The notes beneath the pieces are model-generated. The model was not told where the DNA came from, made no database searches, and was given only the letters and a program-made list of their open reading frames with translations. Position numbers and translations under genes: made by a program. Below, one piece after another: positions 1-11,018 of a DNA stretch of 64,000 nt (within the stretch, counting starts at the first letter, position 1; every line of letters starts with the position of its first letter). Source of the DNA: Myroides odoratus (GTDB lineage: Bacteria > Bacteroidota > Bacteroidia > Flavobacteriales > Flavobacteriaceae); assembly GCF_001549985.1 (NCBI RefSeq), contig NZ_LROZ01000007.1, positions 1 through 64,000 of the forward strand, in the 5' to 3' direction.

Positions 1-3000
1 ATTCGCTTTTACTGTTAGTACAGCAGGGGTAATTGCTAAATCTGCTCCTTGATAAACTAAGGTGTAATCTGCAGGTGCACCTAAACTACCTTGTTGAATT
101 TCATAGGTACCCACAGACTCTCCTACTTCACGAACCAAACTGCCTGTAAGACGATCAGCCCCTTGTAATCCAGAAACGGTATACGTTAAAGCAGGATCGA
201 TATCTCCATAGATTTTCGTTTGCGCATCGGCTGTTACTGTTAGTACAGCAGGATCAATAGTTAAGTTTGCTCCTTCAAATTCAAGCGTATAACCCGAAAC
301 TACAGCTAAGGTACCTTGTGTAATAAGATAAGTTCCCCTGGTTTCCCCAGGTTCACGCGATAAACTTCCTGTGAGGATCGTTGCTGGATCAACAGTTGAC
401 CCCAATCCTGATACCGTATAAGTTAACTCTGGATCAGCGTCTCCATAGCTTTTCCTTTGGGTATTTGCTTTTACCGTTACTACCTTGGATTCAATGGTTA
501 AATTAGCGGAATTGTAGGTTAAGGTATAATTGGGTGATTGCAAAGTCAAACTTCCTTGGGTAATCGGATAAATTCCCTCCAATTCTCCAGGTGTCCTGGT
601 TAAATCACCAAGTAAGATATCATGAGCTGTTTCCCCATTTTTTAACCCTGAAACCTGATAGGTTAAAATAGGATCAACAGCCCCTATTTCTTTGGTTTTT
701 GCATCCGCAGTAACCGTTAATGGAGCGGGTAAAATGGTCAAGGAGGCTGTAGTTATAGTCAAACTATAATTAGCAGAAGCAGTCAAAGTCCCTTGGCGAA
801 TCGCGTAATTACCCGCATTTTCTCCTACGTCTCGAACTAAACTTCCTGTTAATGGTACATCATTATACCCCCCATAAATTGTATACGTTAACTCAGGATC
901 TGCATCTCCATAGAATTTATTTACAACTGTAGGAGTAATATAAAGTGACATTGGGTTAACAACTAAATTAATTTTACTCCTTTTACTTTCGCAACCGTAT
1001 GTACTAAATGTACTTACCCAATATACATGGGTACCTACTGGTAACAAATTAATATCTGGTGTAGGAATACTCGTTCCACCTGCTTCAGTTTCATACCAAG
1101 TTAACACATGAGGTCCCAATACAGTTCTAATACCGATTAACACCACTTGGGTCTGCGTACCATATTGAAAAGAGGAAGATACACTAATCGAGTTTAATTT
1201 AGGATCGTCCACTTCCACCTGAATGGCTGTTCGACGAACACTTTCATACCCTCCTATGGTTTGGGTAGCATAATAGGTTCCACTGCTCAATAGCGTGGAT
1301 GGCAACAAAGCGGTTGTTGCTGTCTCACTAGTATACCACTTGATATTTTCTCCAGTTGCGATTAAATCACCTACTTTTTTATTTTCGCTTTTACAAAAAA
1401 CTTGATTTACAGCCACAGGAGGTAGTGTAGCCTCCTGAACCCGTACGGTATAATCTGCCCATGTTCCATAATTATAAGCGCCACAGGGATCAGCTCCCAT
1501 TCCTCCACCAGCATTCGCACCGCGATTCCAAATACGCATGCGATAATTACCAGAAGCAATACTATTGGGTATAATCACCTGAGCTGTATATACTTGGGTA
1601 TTATTGACAATATAATCAGGTAAAGCTAATACCTCTGTATTTTGATCAAAAACTCCATCATTATTAAAATCAATAGCAACTCCCATAACTGTATATCCTG
1701 TAGTAGTTACATTAAAAGTGTAGCTACTTCCAGCTTGTAAGTCAGGAATAGACAGGTTTGTTCGATCTCTTTGGGTATAAGAAGTGATCTCATCTGTAAA
1801 AGCTAATTCATCAATATTAACCTTTGTAATACGGTGATTAGACGATCCATTTTGATAGGTTGGCATACACCAATTGGGCGTAAACGTTACGGCATCAGTC
1901 CAATAACTTTCATCTGTTGCCGTGCAATTGGCTTTTACATAAGCATGATACGTTGTTCCTGCAATTAGATTATTCAAGTTTACCCTCGTTACATTTGAAT
2001 CTGATCTTCCAGAAAAAGCCAATCCACTTGTTCCACTACCTGCTTCTCCTGATGTTCTTACCTCGTAAACATAACCATCCGTATTGAGCGATGACGTCGC
2101 TGTCCAAGCGATTGTTGCTGTACTTAAACCTACAGCTGAAACGGTTAAATCGGTTGGAACAATACACGGTGGTATAGGCTCCAAATGAATATCATCGATA
2201 TAGATGGCTTGATACCCTGTCTTGAGTCCATGGGCTAATCCAAAATAATTAGCAGTTCCAGCAGGCACATTAACGAAATACTCTTTATATGAATTGGTCA
2301 GTTCTATTTCATCCAACATTTGCATATTAGCCGTATCATAAGGATTTTCTAACGTAACTACTTTTAGCGTTACCTCTTGAAAAAATGTACTTCTCGCTCG
2401 AAATCGAATGCGATACCCTCCATTACCCAACTGATTTGTTGGAGGAGACACCACCATTAAATCACCGGTAGTTTGGTTGCTATTGTATAAATATAAACTG
2501 TGTATACCAGAATAAGCGGATGCATTACTGGTGTATAAATAGCCATTTCCATTACTAATTTTTCCCCAACAAGAAGGCAAACTAGCATCAATTGTTGAAC
2601 CTACAGGTTGAGACTCGAAATTTTCATTAAAAGCTCCCCTAGCTGCACATAAAGTAGTAAAAGTAAATGGACCTTTCCATTCACCTAATGAGATAGCGCT
2701 ACATTTGGAACGTATATAAAAATTCACTCGTTCACCCATAGGCAAACTCGAGCAAGTTATTGTAGTAGAAGAATTAGCAATTGATCCCCTTCCTAATAAT
2801 CCTGTTGTTCCAGAGTCAGGAAGTCCACTGCTTCGCACTTCAAAATCATATCCAGCTGCAGGAAGCGGGTTTGGCGGAACAAAACTAACTTGAGCAGAAG
2901 AGGAAGTAATGGAACTGAAAGATACAATCTCGGGGCTTTTACAGGGAGTTACAAGTTCCGCTGTGGCGCCAAAAATATTAATAATTCCATTACCTTGTAC

Positions 3001-3654
3001 ATGTGTAAAACTAATAGATCTAATTTCTTTATTTTGATTTTCAAGATTAATAGGTAAAGTAATCTGATGAAGTCTAGGATTGCTAATGCTATGTTCCAGC
3101 ACACTACTTAAACGAGTAACTCTTCCAAACCCCAAATAGGCTACTGGTGGGTTTGTTCCATCATACCAATCAGGTAAAATAATGGATTGGATTTGAAAAG
3201 AATTATCATCAAAGTTCACCATACATTGTAAGGAAGAAGAACCGGAGGCTGAATTAGCTAATAAATAAAGTTTTTCTGCTTTTACTTGCCCAGTTACACT
3301 TGAAGTGATACTATTTCCATTTGAACGCAATTGAATAACATTATTAGCACTGTAATCTTGCAGTTTAAAAAATAACCCCGGAGTAGCTGATACAACTGAA
3401 TTAATAATTCCATCAACAGGCAATCCGAAAGTTAAAGCTGAAGAACTAGCGGTTAATTTCCAATCTAAACTTTGAACACAGAAAGCATCCCTATCCAAGT
3501 AATTAGTTGTACTTGATGCTGCGGATCCTATCCCATTAGCAATCACATCTTCATTGAAACCACCTAATACCAAAGCTTGATAAGATTGTCCGTAAAGAAG
3601 AAAGTTCCAGAGCAAAAGCACAGGAAGTAGAAAAGTAAGGTGAACTTTTTTCAT
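1..3654 (-). CDS. Large secreted repeat protein, Fn3/GEVED/MBG domains (partial, C-terminus outside window)
   Basis: An open frame runs without a stop from the ATG at 3654 to the window edge, giving 1218 residues and no C-terminus. It starts with a signal peptide (MKKVHLTFLLPVLLLW). Reading on, I see two fibronectin type III-like units (about residues 238-325 and 500-590), a GEVED-type domain around 610-735 (with DFNNDGVFD), an Ig-like unit around 740-820, and then at least four tandem MBG-type repeats from about 910 to the end, each with a YGDADPELTY-like start and an LTGSLVREPGE-like middle. This is a typical architecture of type IX-secreted surface proteins of Bacteroidota. The sorting domain expected at the C-terminus is outside the window, so that is inference. 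Binding or adhesion is likely, but the ligand is unknown. Confidence 0.85.
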   Translation of the reverse strand, partial: MKKVHLTFLLPVLLLWNFLLYGQSYQALVLGGFNEDVIANGIGSAASSTTNYLDRDAFCVQSLDWKLTASSSALTFGLPVDGIINSVVSATPGLFFKLQDYSANNVIQLRSNGNSITSSVTGQVKAEKLYLLANSASGSSSLQCMVNFDDNSFQIQSIILPDWYDGTNPPVAYLGFGRVTRLSSVLEHSISNPRLHQITLPINLENQNKEIRSISFTHVQGNGIINIFGATAELVTPCKSPEIVSFSSITSSSAQVSFVPPNPLPAAGYDFEVRSSGLPDSGTTGLLGRGSIANSSTTITCSSLPMGERVNFYIRSKCSAISLGEWKGPFTFTTLCAARGAFNENFESQPVGSTIDASLPSCWGKISNGNGYLYTSNASAYSGIHSLYLYNSNQTTGDLMVVSPPTNQLGNGGYRIRFRARSTFFQEVTLKVVTLENPYDTANMQMLDEIELTNSYKEYFVNVPAGTANYFGLAHGLKTGYQAIYIDDIHLEPIPPCIVPTDLTVSAVGLSTATIAWTATSSLNTDGYVYEVRTSGEAGSGTSGLAFSGRSDSNVTRVNLNNLIAGTTYHAYVKANCTATDESYWTDAVTFTPNWCMPTYQNGSSNHRITKVNIDELAFTDEITSYTQRDRTNLSIPDLQAGSSYTFNVTTTGYTVMGVAIDFNNDGVFDQNTEVLALPDYIVNNTQVYTAQVIIPNSIASGNYRMRIWNRGANAGGGMGADPCGAYNYGTWADYTVRVQEATLPPVAVNQVFCKSENKKVGDLIATGENIKWYTSETATTALLPSTLLSSGTYYATQTIGGYESVRRTAIQVEVDDPKLNSISVSSSFQYGTQTQVVLIGIRTVLGPHVLTWYETEAGGTSIPTPDINLLPVGTHVYWVSTFSTYGCESKRSKINLVVNPMSLYITPTVVNKFYGDADPELTYTIYGGYNDVPLTGSLVRDVGENAGNYAIRQGTLTASANYSLTITTASLTILPAPLTVTADAKTKEIGAVDPILTYQVSGLKNGETAHDILLGDLTRTPGELEGIYPITQGSLTLQSPNYTLTYNSANLTIESKVVTVKANTQRKSYGDADPELTYTVSGLGSTVDPATILTGSLSREPGETRGTYLITQGTLAVVSGYTLEFEGANLTIDPAVLTVTADAQTKIYGDIDPALTYTVSGLQGADRLTGSLVREVGESVGTYEIQQGSLGAPADYTLVYQGADLAITPAVLTVKAN

Positions 3655-4020
3655 TTTTTAAAGGGATCAAATGTTTGTTAGCAATCAAGTCAAATAGGTT
3701 AACCTAATTTTTGCAAAATTAAATCTTTCGTAAAAAAAATGACAAAATGAGGGGTGGACAAAAGGGTGGACAAATAAAAATAGCACCCAAATAAAACACT
3801 AAACCATTGAAAACCAAAGAAGAGGCAATAAGATTTCTTCTTCGAGCATGCGGTTATAAAATAGTACAATACCTGCATTTATACCGAACAAGTCTTGGTA
3901 TTATAGAATCATATCCAACCAAAACCTGTTGTTTCAAACAAAAATCGCATCTTCTGCTTTAGGTATTTTTTTTAAAATAAAAAAGGGTATCCACTTTGGG
4001 ACACCCTTTTTCTTGTTCAT
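3655..4020. other. Spacer between the MBG protein gene and the next gene
   Basis: This spacer holds a 12-bp perfect palindrome, TAGGTTAACCTA, at 3695-3706 upstream of the MBG protein gene and a terminator hairpin at its other end (3979-4015). Nothing else was recognised in it. Confidence 0.5.
3979..4015 (-). terminator. Rho-independent terminator of the 4021-4800 gene
   Basis: On the minus strand AAAGGGTGTCC pairs with GGATACCCTTT (one G-U pair) around a short loop and is followed by a T-rich run. It lies directly after the stop codon of the gene at 4021-4800. Confidence 0.75.
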
Positions 4021-4800
4021 TTAAGCGTTCTTCTCTTCAGACATTTTCGTGTATTCAGCGATTAAATAGCTTAAGTAGTCCCATTTAATTGAATTGTATG
4101 GGAATTTTTGTAGAAATTCTTGATTGTCTCCAAAAAGGAAATTATAGTTTTCTTCAAATTCTCCTTTTTTAAGCCAGATTACTTCCTCTCCTTTTTTGAT
4201 GTAATACGATTTAATTACTCCTCCACCGATACCAGGTCCTCCACCAAAGCTAATAGATGTTGTTTCAGAAGCCATTGGATCAGCATACACTTCAATTTGA
4301 CTACTGAAGCTTGGATTAATCAATTGCATCAAGTATTCCTTTTCTGCTTTTTTGTTTTTTAAAGAAGCTGTAATATTTTTTACATAGACTTCATCTGGAT
4401 TGGTTGATTTAGTTAAGCTTTTGCTTCCCCAGTTTTTTGTATTGCCAAAATAGCTAGCTACTTTAGCTCCCTTAACATATCCCGAAATAGGTAAATACAT
4501 TTCTTCAATTTCATCCGCTTGGTATTCTACTTTTTTACCTGAAGCATCTTTCATTTTAATGGATGTAATTTGTCCTTTTTTTCTTGATACTCCAGAAACA
4601 GATCCCACTTTTTTGGTTCCATCTTTCAGTAAAAGGGTTGAATTCTTTTTAGAACTGACACCGACGAATACTTCATCAAAAAGCATATCATCCATCACTT
4701 TTATCTGTTCTTTTGTGAATTTTACTTTTTCTTGTGCATGTATCGGCGTATTCACCACTGCCGCAGTTGCTAAAAAGCTAAAAAGTATTAATTTTTTCAT
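4021..4800 (-). CDS. Secreted protein of unknown function
   Basis: A 259-residue protein when started at the ATG at 4800, where a clear signal peptide begins (MKKLILFSFLATAAVV, cleavage probably after IHAQ). The longer frame to 4842 adds a stretch unlike an export signal, so I prefer the internal start. The mature part has a lysine-rich segment with the look of a small beta domain (LLLKDGTKKVGSVSGV) and a glycine-rich stretch (SFGGGPGIGGGVI). I do not recognise a family. It is monocistronic, with its own terminator downstream and the yidC terminator beyond its start. A periplasmic or surface location follows from the signal peptide. Confidence 0.75.
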   Translation of the reverse strand: MKKLILFSFLATAAVVNTPIHAQEKVKFTKEQIKVMDDMLFDEVFVGVSSKKNSTLLLKDGTKKVGSVSGVSRKKGQITSIKMKDASGKKVEYQADEIEEMYLPISGYVKGAKVASYFGNTKNWGSKSLTKSTNPDEVYVKNITASLKNKKAEKEYLMQLINPSFSSQIEVYADPMASETTSISFGGGPGIGGGVIKSYYIKKGEEVIWLKKGEFEENYNFLFGDNQEFLQKFPYNSIKWDYLSYLIAEYTKMSEEKNA

Positions 4801-5012
4801 AAAATTTAAATTTACCCAAAAGTAACAATAATATAGTATCATTTGCTAATTTGTACAAAGATATCTTTTGATTGGAAAAGGGTGAACTGTTGTTTGCGCT
4901 TTGTTCGTTGTGTTTTGTACTTTATTCACTAAACCGTGTGCAAAGAGCAAATAACAACGAGCAACGTACGGTATGATCTAATCTCCATTTAACCATCACT
5001 ATATAAAATAAA

Positions 5013-5041
5013 AAAACTCCTCTTAAAGAAGAGGAGTTTTT
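5013..5041 (-). terminator. Terminator after yidC
   Basis: A perfect stem, AAAACTCCTCTT / AAGAGGAGTTTT with an AAAG loop, lies just downstream of the yidC stop codon and ends in a T run on the minus strand. Confidence 0.85.
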
Positions 5042-5057
5042 CTATCTATCACTAGTA

Positions 5058-6956
5058 TTATTTTTTATTTTGATCTTTCAAGCGTTGTTGTTCTTGTGCT
5101 TGTTCCATCATTTCCTGCATTTTTCTCTGCCATTTTCCTTGTGGACGCTTTTTCGTTTTATTCTCTTCGATTGTAGCTAAAATCTTTTCGTCTTTTACAA
5201 TGTGGTTTTTAATTACATACATAATTCCAATTGTAATAGAGTTCGAGATGAAGTAGTACAACGATAAACCTGAAGCGTAGTTATTAAAGAAGAATAACAT
5301 CATAATCGGCGATACGTAAATCATGATTTTCATGATTTTACTCATATCTGGCATCCCTTCTTGTGTTGGTTGAGCCATTTGCTGATCTCCTGTCGTCATC
5401 TTCATATAGAAGAAAATTGCAATTGATGCCAATAATGGGAATAAACTCACGTGATTACCATAGAAAGGAATATTAAATGGCAATTGTAACACCGAGTCAT
5501 ACGACGATAAATCGTCTGCCCATAAGAAGCTCTTTTGTCTTAAATCAAATGAAGACGGGAAGAATTGAAACAACGAGTAGAAGATTGGAATCTGTAACAA
5601 GGCTGGAATACAACCTGCCATTGGATTCACCCCTGCTTTAGAATACAATTTCATTGTTTCTTGTTGTTTCTTCATTGGATCATTCTTGAACTTTTCATTC
5701 AATTCATTTACCTCTGGACGAATCATTTTCATTTTCGCTTGAGAAACATAAGACTTATATGTCAACGGTGAAGTAAATAAACGAACTAAAATCGTCAATA
5801 CAATAATACCAATACCGTAAGGTAAGAAACTAGTTAATAATCCAAATACTGGGATAAATAAGAAACGGTTAATCCATCCAAAAATTCCCCATCCTAATGG
5901 TACAATATTGTCTAAGTTACGCTCGTATGATTTTAATATTTTGAAATCTGATGGTCCAAAATACCAATTCATATCATAGTTTAACTCTCCATTGCTATAG
6001 TTCAACGGAATAACACTTGCAAATTGTTTAGTAAATACTGTATCAACTTTTTCATCAGCCACTAAATTTTTCGTGTTTAATGTTGCTGTTTCAAAGTTCT
6101 TATTTGTCAATAAAACAGAAGTGAAAAAGTGTTGTTTATACGCGATGTATGAAACATCTTTCAACTCCTTCGTATCATCTTTACTCGATTCACTTAGGTT
6201 GTTGTCTTTTCCTTTTTCGTGTTCATAGTACAAACGAACGTATCTATTTTCATACGCAATACTTTTCTCATTGCGGTATGTTTTCATTTCCCAGTTTAAC
6301 TCCGGTGTTTTTGATGCATCAACGATTTTGCTCAATCCTTGCGTACGGATTGAGAAATCAAGCATATAATCATTCGGTTTCAATACATAACGATACTCTA
6401 AAAACTCTGTTTCAGAAGCTTTTAAACGCATAGCTAATACTTGATTTTCTCCTTCTTTCGTTAAAGTAGGTTCAAAATACAAATCTTCTGTATTGAAAAC
6501 TCGATTATCAGTTGTATGTAATTGTAAATTGAATTTCGCATTGTGATCTTTGATTAAAGCAACGATTTCATTTGAATCTTTGCTAAATCTCTTGAAATCA
6601 TTTACAACAACATGAGATAATTTTCCTCCTTTATTATCAACTTCAAGTGTAAGTAAATCTGATTTTAAAGTTGTAGTTCCGCCTTTAGCTGCTGGTAACA
6701 TTGCACTATAAGCAAAAGGACCGAATGTAGCACGAACTTGTTCCGATTGTAAAGAATCTCCAGCTACTGGTTCTTGAAGTGCTTTCTCAAATGTAGCGGA
6801 TTGTTCTTGTTTAACAATTTCTTTCTCTGCTAATTCAGTATCTTTCTTGATAGACTCTTGCTCTTTATTGATGTTGTTCAACATCATCCAAATCAGCAAT
6901 CCTGCAATAATCACAAAGCCTATAATACTGTTACGATCTAATTTTTTTTTCTCCAT
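5058..6956 (-). CDS. yidC: Membrane protein insertase YidC
   Basis: This 632-residue protein has the Gram-negative YidC layout. An N-terminal membrane anchor (about residues 11-28, FVIIAGLLIWMM) is followed by a large periplasmic beta domain to about residue 355. The conserved insertase core follows (about 365-580), with FGLLTSFLPYGIGI, the groove arginine in TILVRLFTSPLTYKS, and the GCIPALLQIPIFYSLF segment. The tail is basic and glutamine-rich, fitting ribosome contact. YidC inserts membrane proteins alone or with SecYEG. It lies 48 bp downstream of pyrG on the same strand and has a strong terminator after it, so co-transcription with pyrG is plausible. Confidence 0.97.
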   Translation of the reverse strand: MEKKKLDRNSIIGFVIIAGLLIWMMLNNINKEQESIKKDTELAEKEIVKQEQSATFEKALQEPVAGDSLQSEQVRATFGPFAYSAMLPAAKGGTTTLKSDLLTLEVDNKGGKLSHVVVNDFKRFSKDSNEIVALIKDHNAKFNLQLHTTDNRVFNTEDLYFEPTLTKEGENQVLAMRLKASETEFLEYRYVLKPNDYMLDFSIRTQGLSKIVDASKTPELNWEMKTYRNEKSIAYENRYVRLYYEHEKGKDNNLSESSKDDTKELKDVSYIAYKQHFFTSVLLTNKNFETATLNTKNLVADEKVDTVFTKQFASVIPLNYSNGELNYDMNWYFGPSDFKILKSYERNLDNIVPLGWGIFGWINRFLFIPVFGLLTSFLPYGIGIIVLTILVRLFTSPLTYKSYVSQAKMKMIRPEVNELNEKFKNDPMKKQQETMKLYSKAGVNPMAGCIPALLQIPIFYSLFQFFPSSFDLRQKSFLWADDLSSYDSVLQLPFNIPFYGNHVSLFPLLASIAIFFYMKMTTGDQQMAQPTQEGMPDMSKIMKIMIYVSPIMMLFFFNNYASGLSLYYFISNSITIGIMYVIKNHIVKDEKILATIEENKTKKRPQGKWQRKMQEMMEQAQEQQRLKDQNKK

Positions 6957-7004
6957 TACTTAGTTTGTAAGTGATAAAATTTATGATATAAAAAAGTCGA
7001 TTGA

Positions 7005-8618
<1,614 letters not shown>

Positions 8619-8655
8619 TTATATTTATTTGTTGTGTTGTAAAGAATAAAACTTG

Positions 8656-8663
8656 GCAAAAGT
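8656..8663 (-). promoter_or_regulatory. Candidate -7 box of pyrG
   Basis: The minus strand reads TACTTTTG, a full match to the Bacteroidota TAnnTTTG -7 element, about 38 nt before the pyrG ATG. No clean TTTG -33 element was seen. Confidence 0.45.
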
Positions 8664-8811
8664 ACAACTTTTCCAGCTATTCTTCTAATTTTAAAAGTCG
8701 TAAAATAACTTTAAAATTTACTCGTTTCTATATAAAGCAATTAGCTTGTAAAATTGGTTATAAGAGAAGAGTTATGTGGTATTATGAGTTATGGGTATAA
8801 AAAGAACCACA

Positions 8812-8907
8812 CGGTTTGTTCTTTGCATGGTTTGTGTTTTGTGCGGTTTGTGTTTTGTGCGGTTTGTTCTTTGCGCGGTTTGTTCTTTGCGCGGTTTGCA
8901 TTCCGAT
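8812..8907. repeat. Tandem low-complexity repeat, GCGGTTTGTTCTTTG unit
   Basis: About five imperfect copies of a roughly 17-bp unit (GCGGTTTGTTCTTTGC and variants such as GCGGTTTGTGTTTTGT) lie head to tail. Related text appears at 26108-26147 and, in the other orientation, at 40720-41062. Confidence 0.75.
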
Positions 8908-8938
8908 TTCACCTCCTCATCGCCTCATCGCCTCACAT

Positions 8939-10864
8939 TTACTTATCCAAACGCTTATCTATAATTCGATCAAAGTAATCCTGGATAAACGCCTTACACT
9001 TCATCTCCAATTCTTCCATTTCTTTGTTTTTGTTTTGGATTAAATTGTGTTCCAATCCCTTGTCATTGATTGCATAGAATCCTGTTACTTCTTTTCCATT
9101 AAAGCGAACAATATAGTTTCCTTCTTGGTAAGTATACTCATTCCCACCATAGTTAATCGTAAATGGTTTCACAATCGTATCATTTAATAAGCTTCTTCCC
9201 CAGCTTCTAAATGGTTTATCATATCCAATCATATCTAATAGGGTTGGATAAATATCTATTTGTTGTGCTAATTCCTTATTTACTCCTTTGTAACGTTCAT
9301 CAGCCGTATAGAATAAAATAGGAACTGCTGTGCGATTCACCAATTTTCTATATTCATCATAATCAATTTGATTGGTATGATCCGCTGTGATGACAAAAAT
9401 TGTATTCTTAAACCAAGGTTCTTTGCTGCTTTCTTCAAAGAAGCGCTTGAATGCATAATCGGTATACCCTACGGTTTGGTGAATTTGCTGATTTCCTTTT
9501 GGAAATTTCCCTTCATATTGACTAGGCACTTGAAAAGGTTCATGAGAGGAAACTGTAAACAACGTCGCAAAGAATGGTCCTTTTTTCTCGTTCAGTGTTT
9601 TGCGCATGTATTGGAAGAAAGGTTCATCCCAAATTCCCCAAGTTCCATCAAAATCATCGTCATTATTATATTCTGTTTTTCCATAATAATGGTCATAGCC
9701 CAAGATATTTCCAAATCCTAAAAATCCCATCGAACCATTTGGTGCTCCATGGAAGAAAGATGTATCATATCCTTTTGATTTTAAAGTAGAAACCAAAGAT
9801 TCTATGTTTTGTTTTGGAAATGGCGAAGACGTAAAAGCATCTTTAAATGATGGAATACCTGCAATAACAGAAGATACCCCATGAATAGATTTATATCCAT
9901 TGGCAAAAGCATTCGGAAAAATCAAACTGTGTTGTGCCAAAGAATCAATAAACGGAGTATAGCTTTTGAAATTCGGAATATTCATCTCTTGATTAAAAGC
10001 TCCTATATATTCTCTTGCATAACTTTCTGTAATAAACAAGACGATATTTGGGGTAGATGGGTCCGTAGAATAGTACTGTTTAGTTCCACTAACGTAGCGA
10101 TTCAATGTCGCTTCATCCATATATTCTACTTTCTTGAAACTCGTTTTACCGATGGTGCGCAAAATAGCAAAAGGCGTATTTAATACAATATCTGCGTGTT
10201 CTGGTTTTTCAACATGGCGATTGGCATCAATAATATTCAATGGACGTGTTGTTTTCTTTAAATCCCCACGTACACCAGCAATAAATCCAACCCCTACAAG
10301 TACAATAATACAAGCACTTGAAATAAAGTAATTTTTTTTGCTTTCTACTTCTAGTGTCTGCGTAAATTTCACTCGCTTATACAAAAACACCCATAAAACG
10401 CAAAGCGCAATACACAAGGCAAATACATGCCAATAGTTCACCAAAAAATTCAAGAACAATTGCCCTTTATTTGATTCGTGCTCTAAGCTATCAAATACTG
10501 CAATTGTAGTACGTGCATAGATAAAACGATAGTAAATAAAATCAATAAAATTGGTTGCATAAGCCAATAAATTGGGAATGATATAGCTCCAAAAAACGAC
10601 CTTTTGGTATCCTTTCGATGTACTTTTAAAAATGGGTAAAATAGACAACAAAATGAACAAAATGTTGACATAAAAAATAGCCATTCGATCAAAGGTCAAT
10701 CCGTGATAAGCCAGTTTCATAAACTGTCCTACAGAATCAACGGCAAGCAAATCACTATTGTAAAAGTAGAATAAAACTCGCGCTATAAAGTAAAAAAAGA
10801 ATGCTAAAAATAGTCGATATGCAAATACCAACATTTCGTTTAATCTGAAGCGATTTGAAAGCAT
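8939..10864 (-). CDS. LTA synthase-like sulfatase-fold membrane enzyme
   Basis: An alkaline phosphatase/sulfatase superfamily protein of the LtaS type, 641 residues from the ATG at 10864. The N-terminus has about five membrane segments, then an extracytoplasmic catalytic domain with NIVLFITESYAREYIG (the nucleophile region), FFATLFTVSSHEPF and FVITADHTNQ as metal-site motifs. In Gram-negatives such proteins usually transfer phosphoglycerol or phosphoethanolamine-like groups to envelope glycans or lipids; the substrate here is unknown. The frame extends to 10936, but a TAAATTTG -7-type box at 10894-10901 lies inside that extension and supports the later start. Confidence 0.88.
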   Translation of the reverse strand: MLSNRFRLNEMLVFAYRLFLAFFFYFIARVLFYFYNSDLLAVDSVGQFMKLAYHGLTFDRMAIFYVNILFILLSILPIFKSTSKGYQKVVFWSYIIPNLLAYATNFIDFIYYRFIYARTTIAVFDSLEHESNKGQLFLNFLVNYWHVFALCIALCVLWVFLYKRVKFTQTLEVESKKNYFISSACIIVLVGVGFIAGVRGDLKKTTRPLNIIDANRHVEKPEHADIVLNTPFAILRTIGKTSFKKVEYMDEATLNRYVSGTKQYYSTDPSTPNIVLFITESYAREYIGAFNQEMNIPNFKSYTPFIDSLAQHSLIFPNAFANGYKSIHGVSSVIAGIPSFKDAFTSSPFPKQNIESLVSTLKSKGYDTSFFHGAPNGSMGFLGFGNILGYDHYYGKTEYNNDDDFDGTWGIWDEPFFQYMRKTLNEKKGPFFATLFTVSSHEPFQVPSQYEGKFPKGNQQIHQTVGYTDYAFKRFFEESSKEPWFKNTIFVITADHTNQIDYDEYRKLVNRTAVPILFYTADERYKGVNKELAQQIDIYPTLLDMIGYDKPFRSWGRSLLNDTIVKPFTINYGGNEYTYQEGNYIVRFNGKEVTGFYAINDKGLEHNLIQNKNKEMEELEMKCKAFIQDYFDRIIDKRLDK

Positions 10865-10893
10865 GATAGGTTCCTCATTTAAAAATTGAAATA

Positions 10894-10901
10894 CAAATTT
10901 A
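10894..10901 (-). promoter_or_regulatory. Candidate -7 box of the LtaS-like gene
   Basis: TAAATTTG on the minus strand, about 30 nt upstream of the ATG at 10864. It matches TAnnTTTG and helps decide the start. Confidence 0.45.
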
Positions 10902-10982
10902 ATTATTTCTAGGGCTTTAGCTAGATGATCGCTCAATTCTTTTTTGGAAAAAGAACAGAGGGTCCTTTGCTTGGCACCATAA

Positions 10983-11014
10983 AAAAAGCCTCGTCTAAAA
11001 AGACGAGGCTACTA
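10983..11014 (-). terminator. Terminator of the metal efflux operon
   Basis: AGCCTCGTCT and AGACGAGGCT form a perfect 10-bp stem with a four-base loop (10987-11010), followed by a T run on the minus strand, immediately after the adaptor gene stop. Confidence 0.85.
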
Positions 11015-11018
11015 TTTC

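Larger units (their letters stand above)
8619..8938. other. Spacer between the LtaS-like gene and pyrG
   Basis: This spacer contains the pyrG -7 box near 8660 and, from about 8812, a tandem low-complexity repeat (entered separately). Short open frames over the repeat are translations of the repeat and not genes. Confidence 0.5.

Noticed and set aside
8754..9043. Two overlapping Cys/Phe-rich open frames
   Set aside because: They are translations of the tandem GGTTTG repeat.
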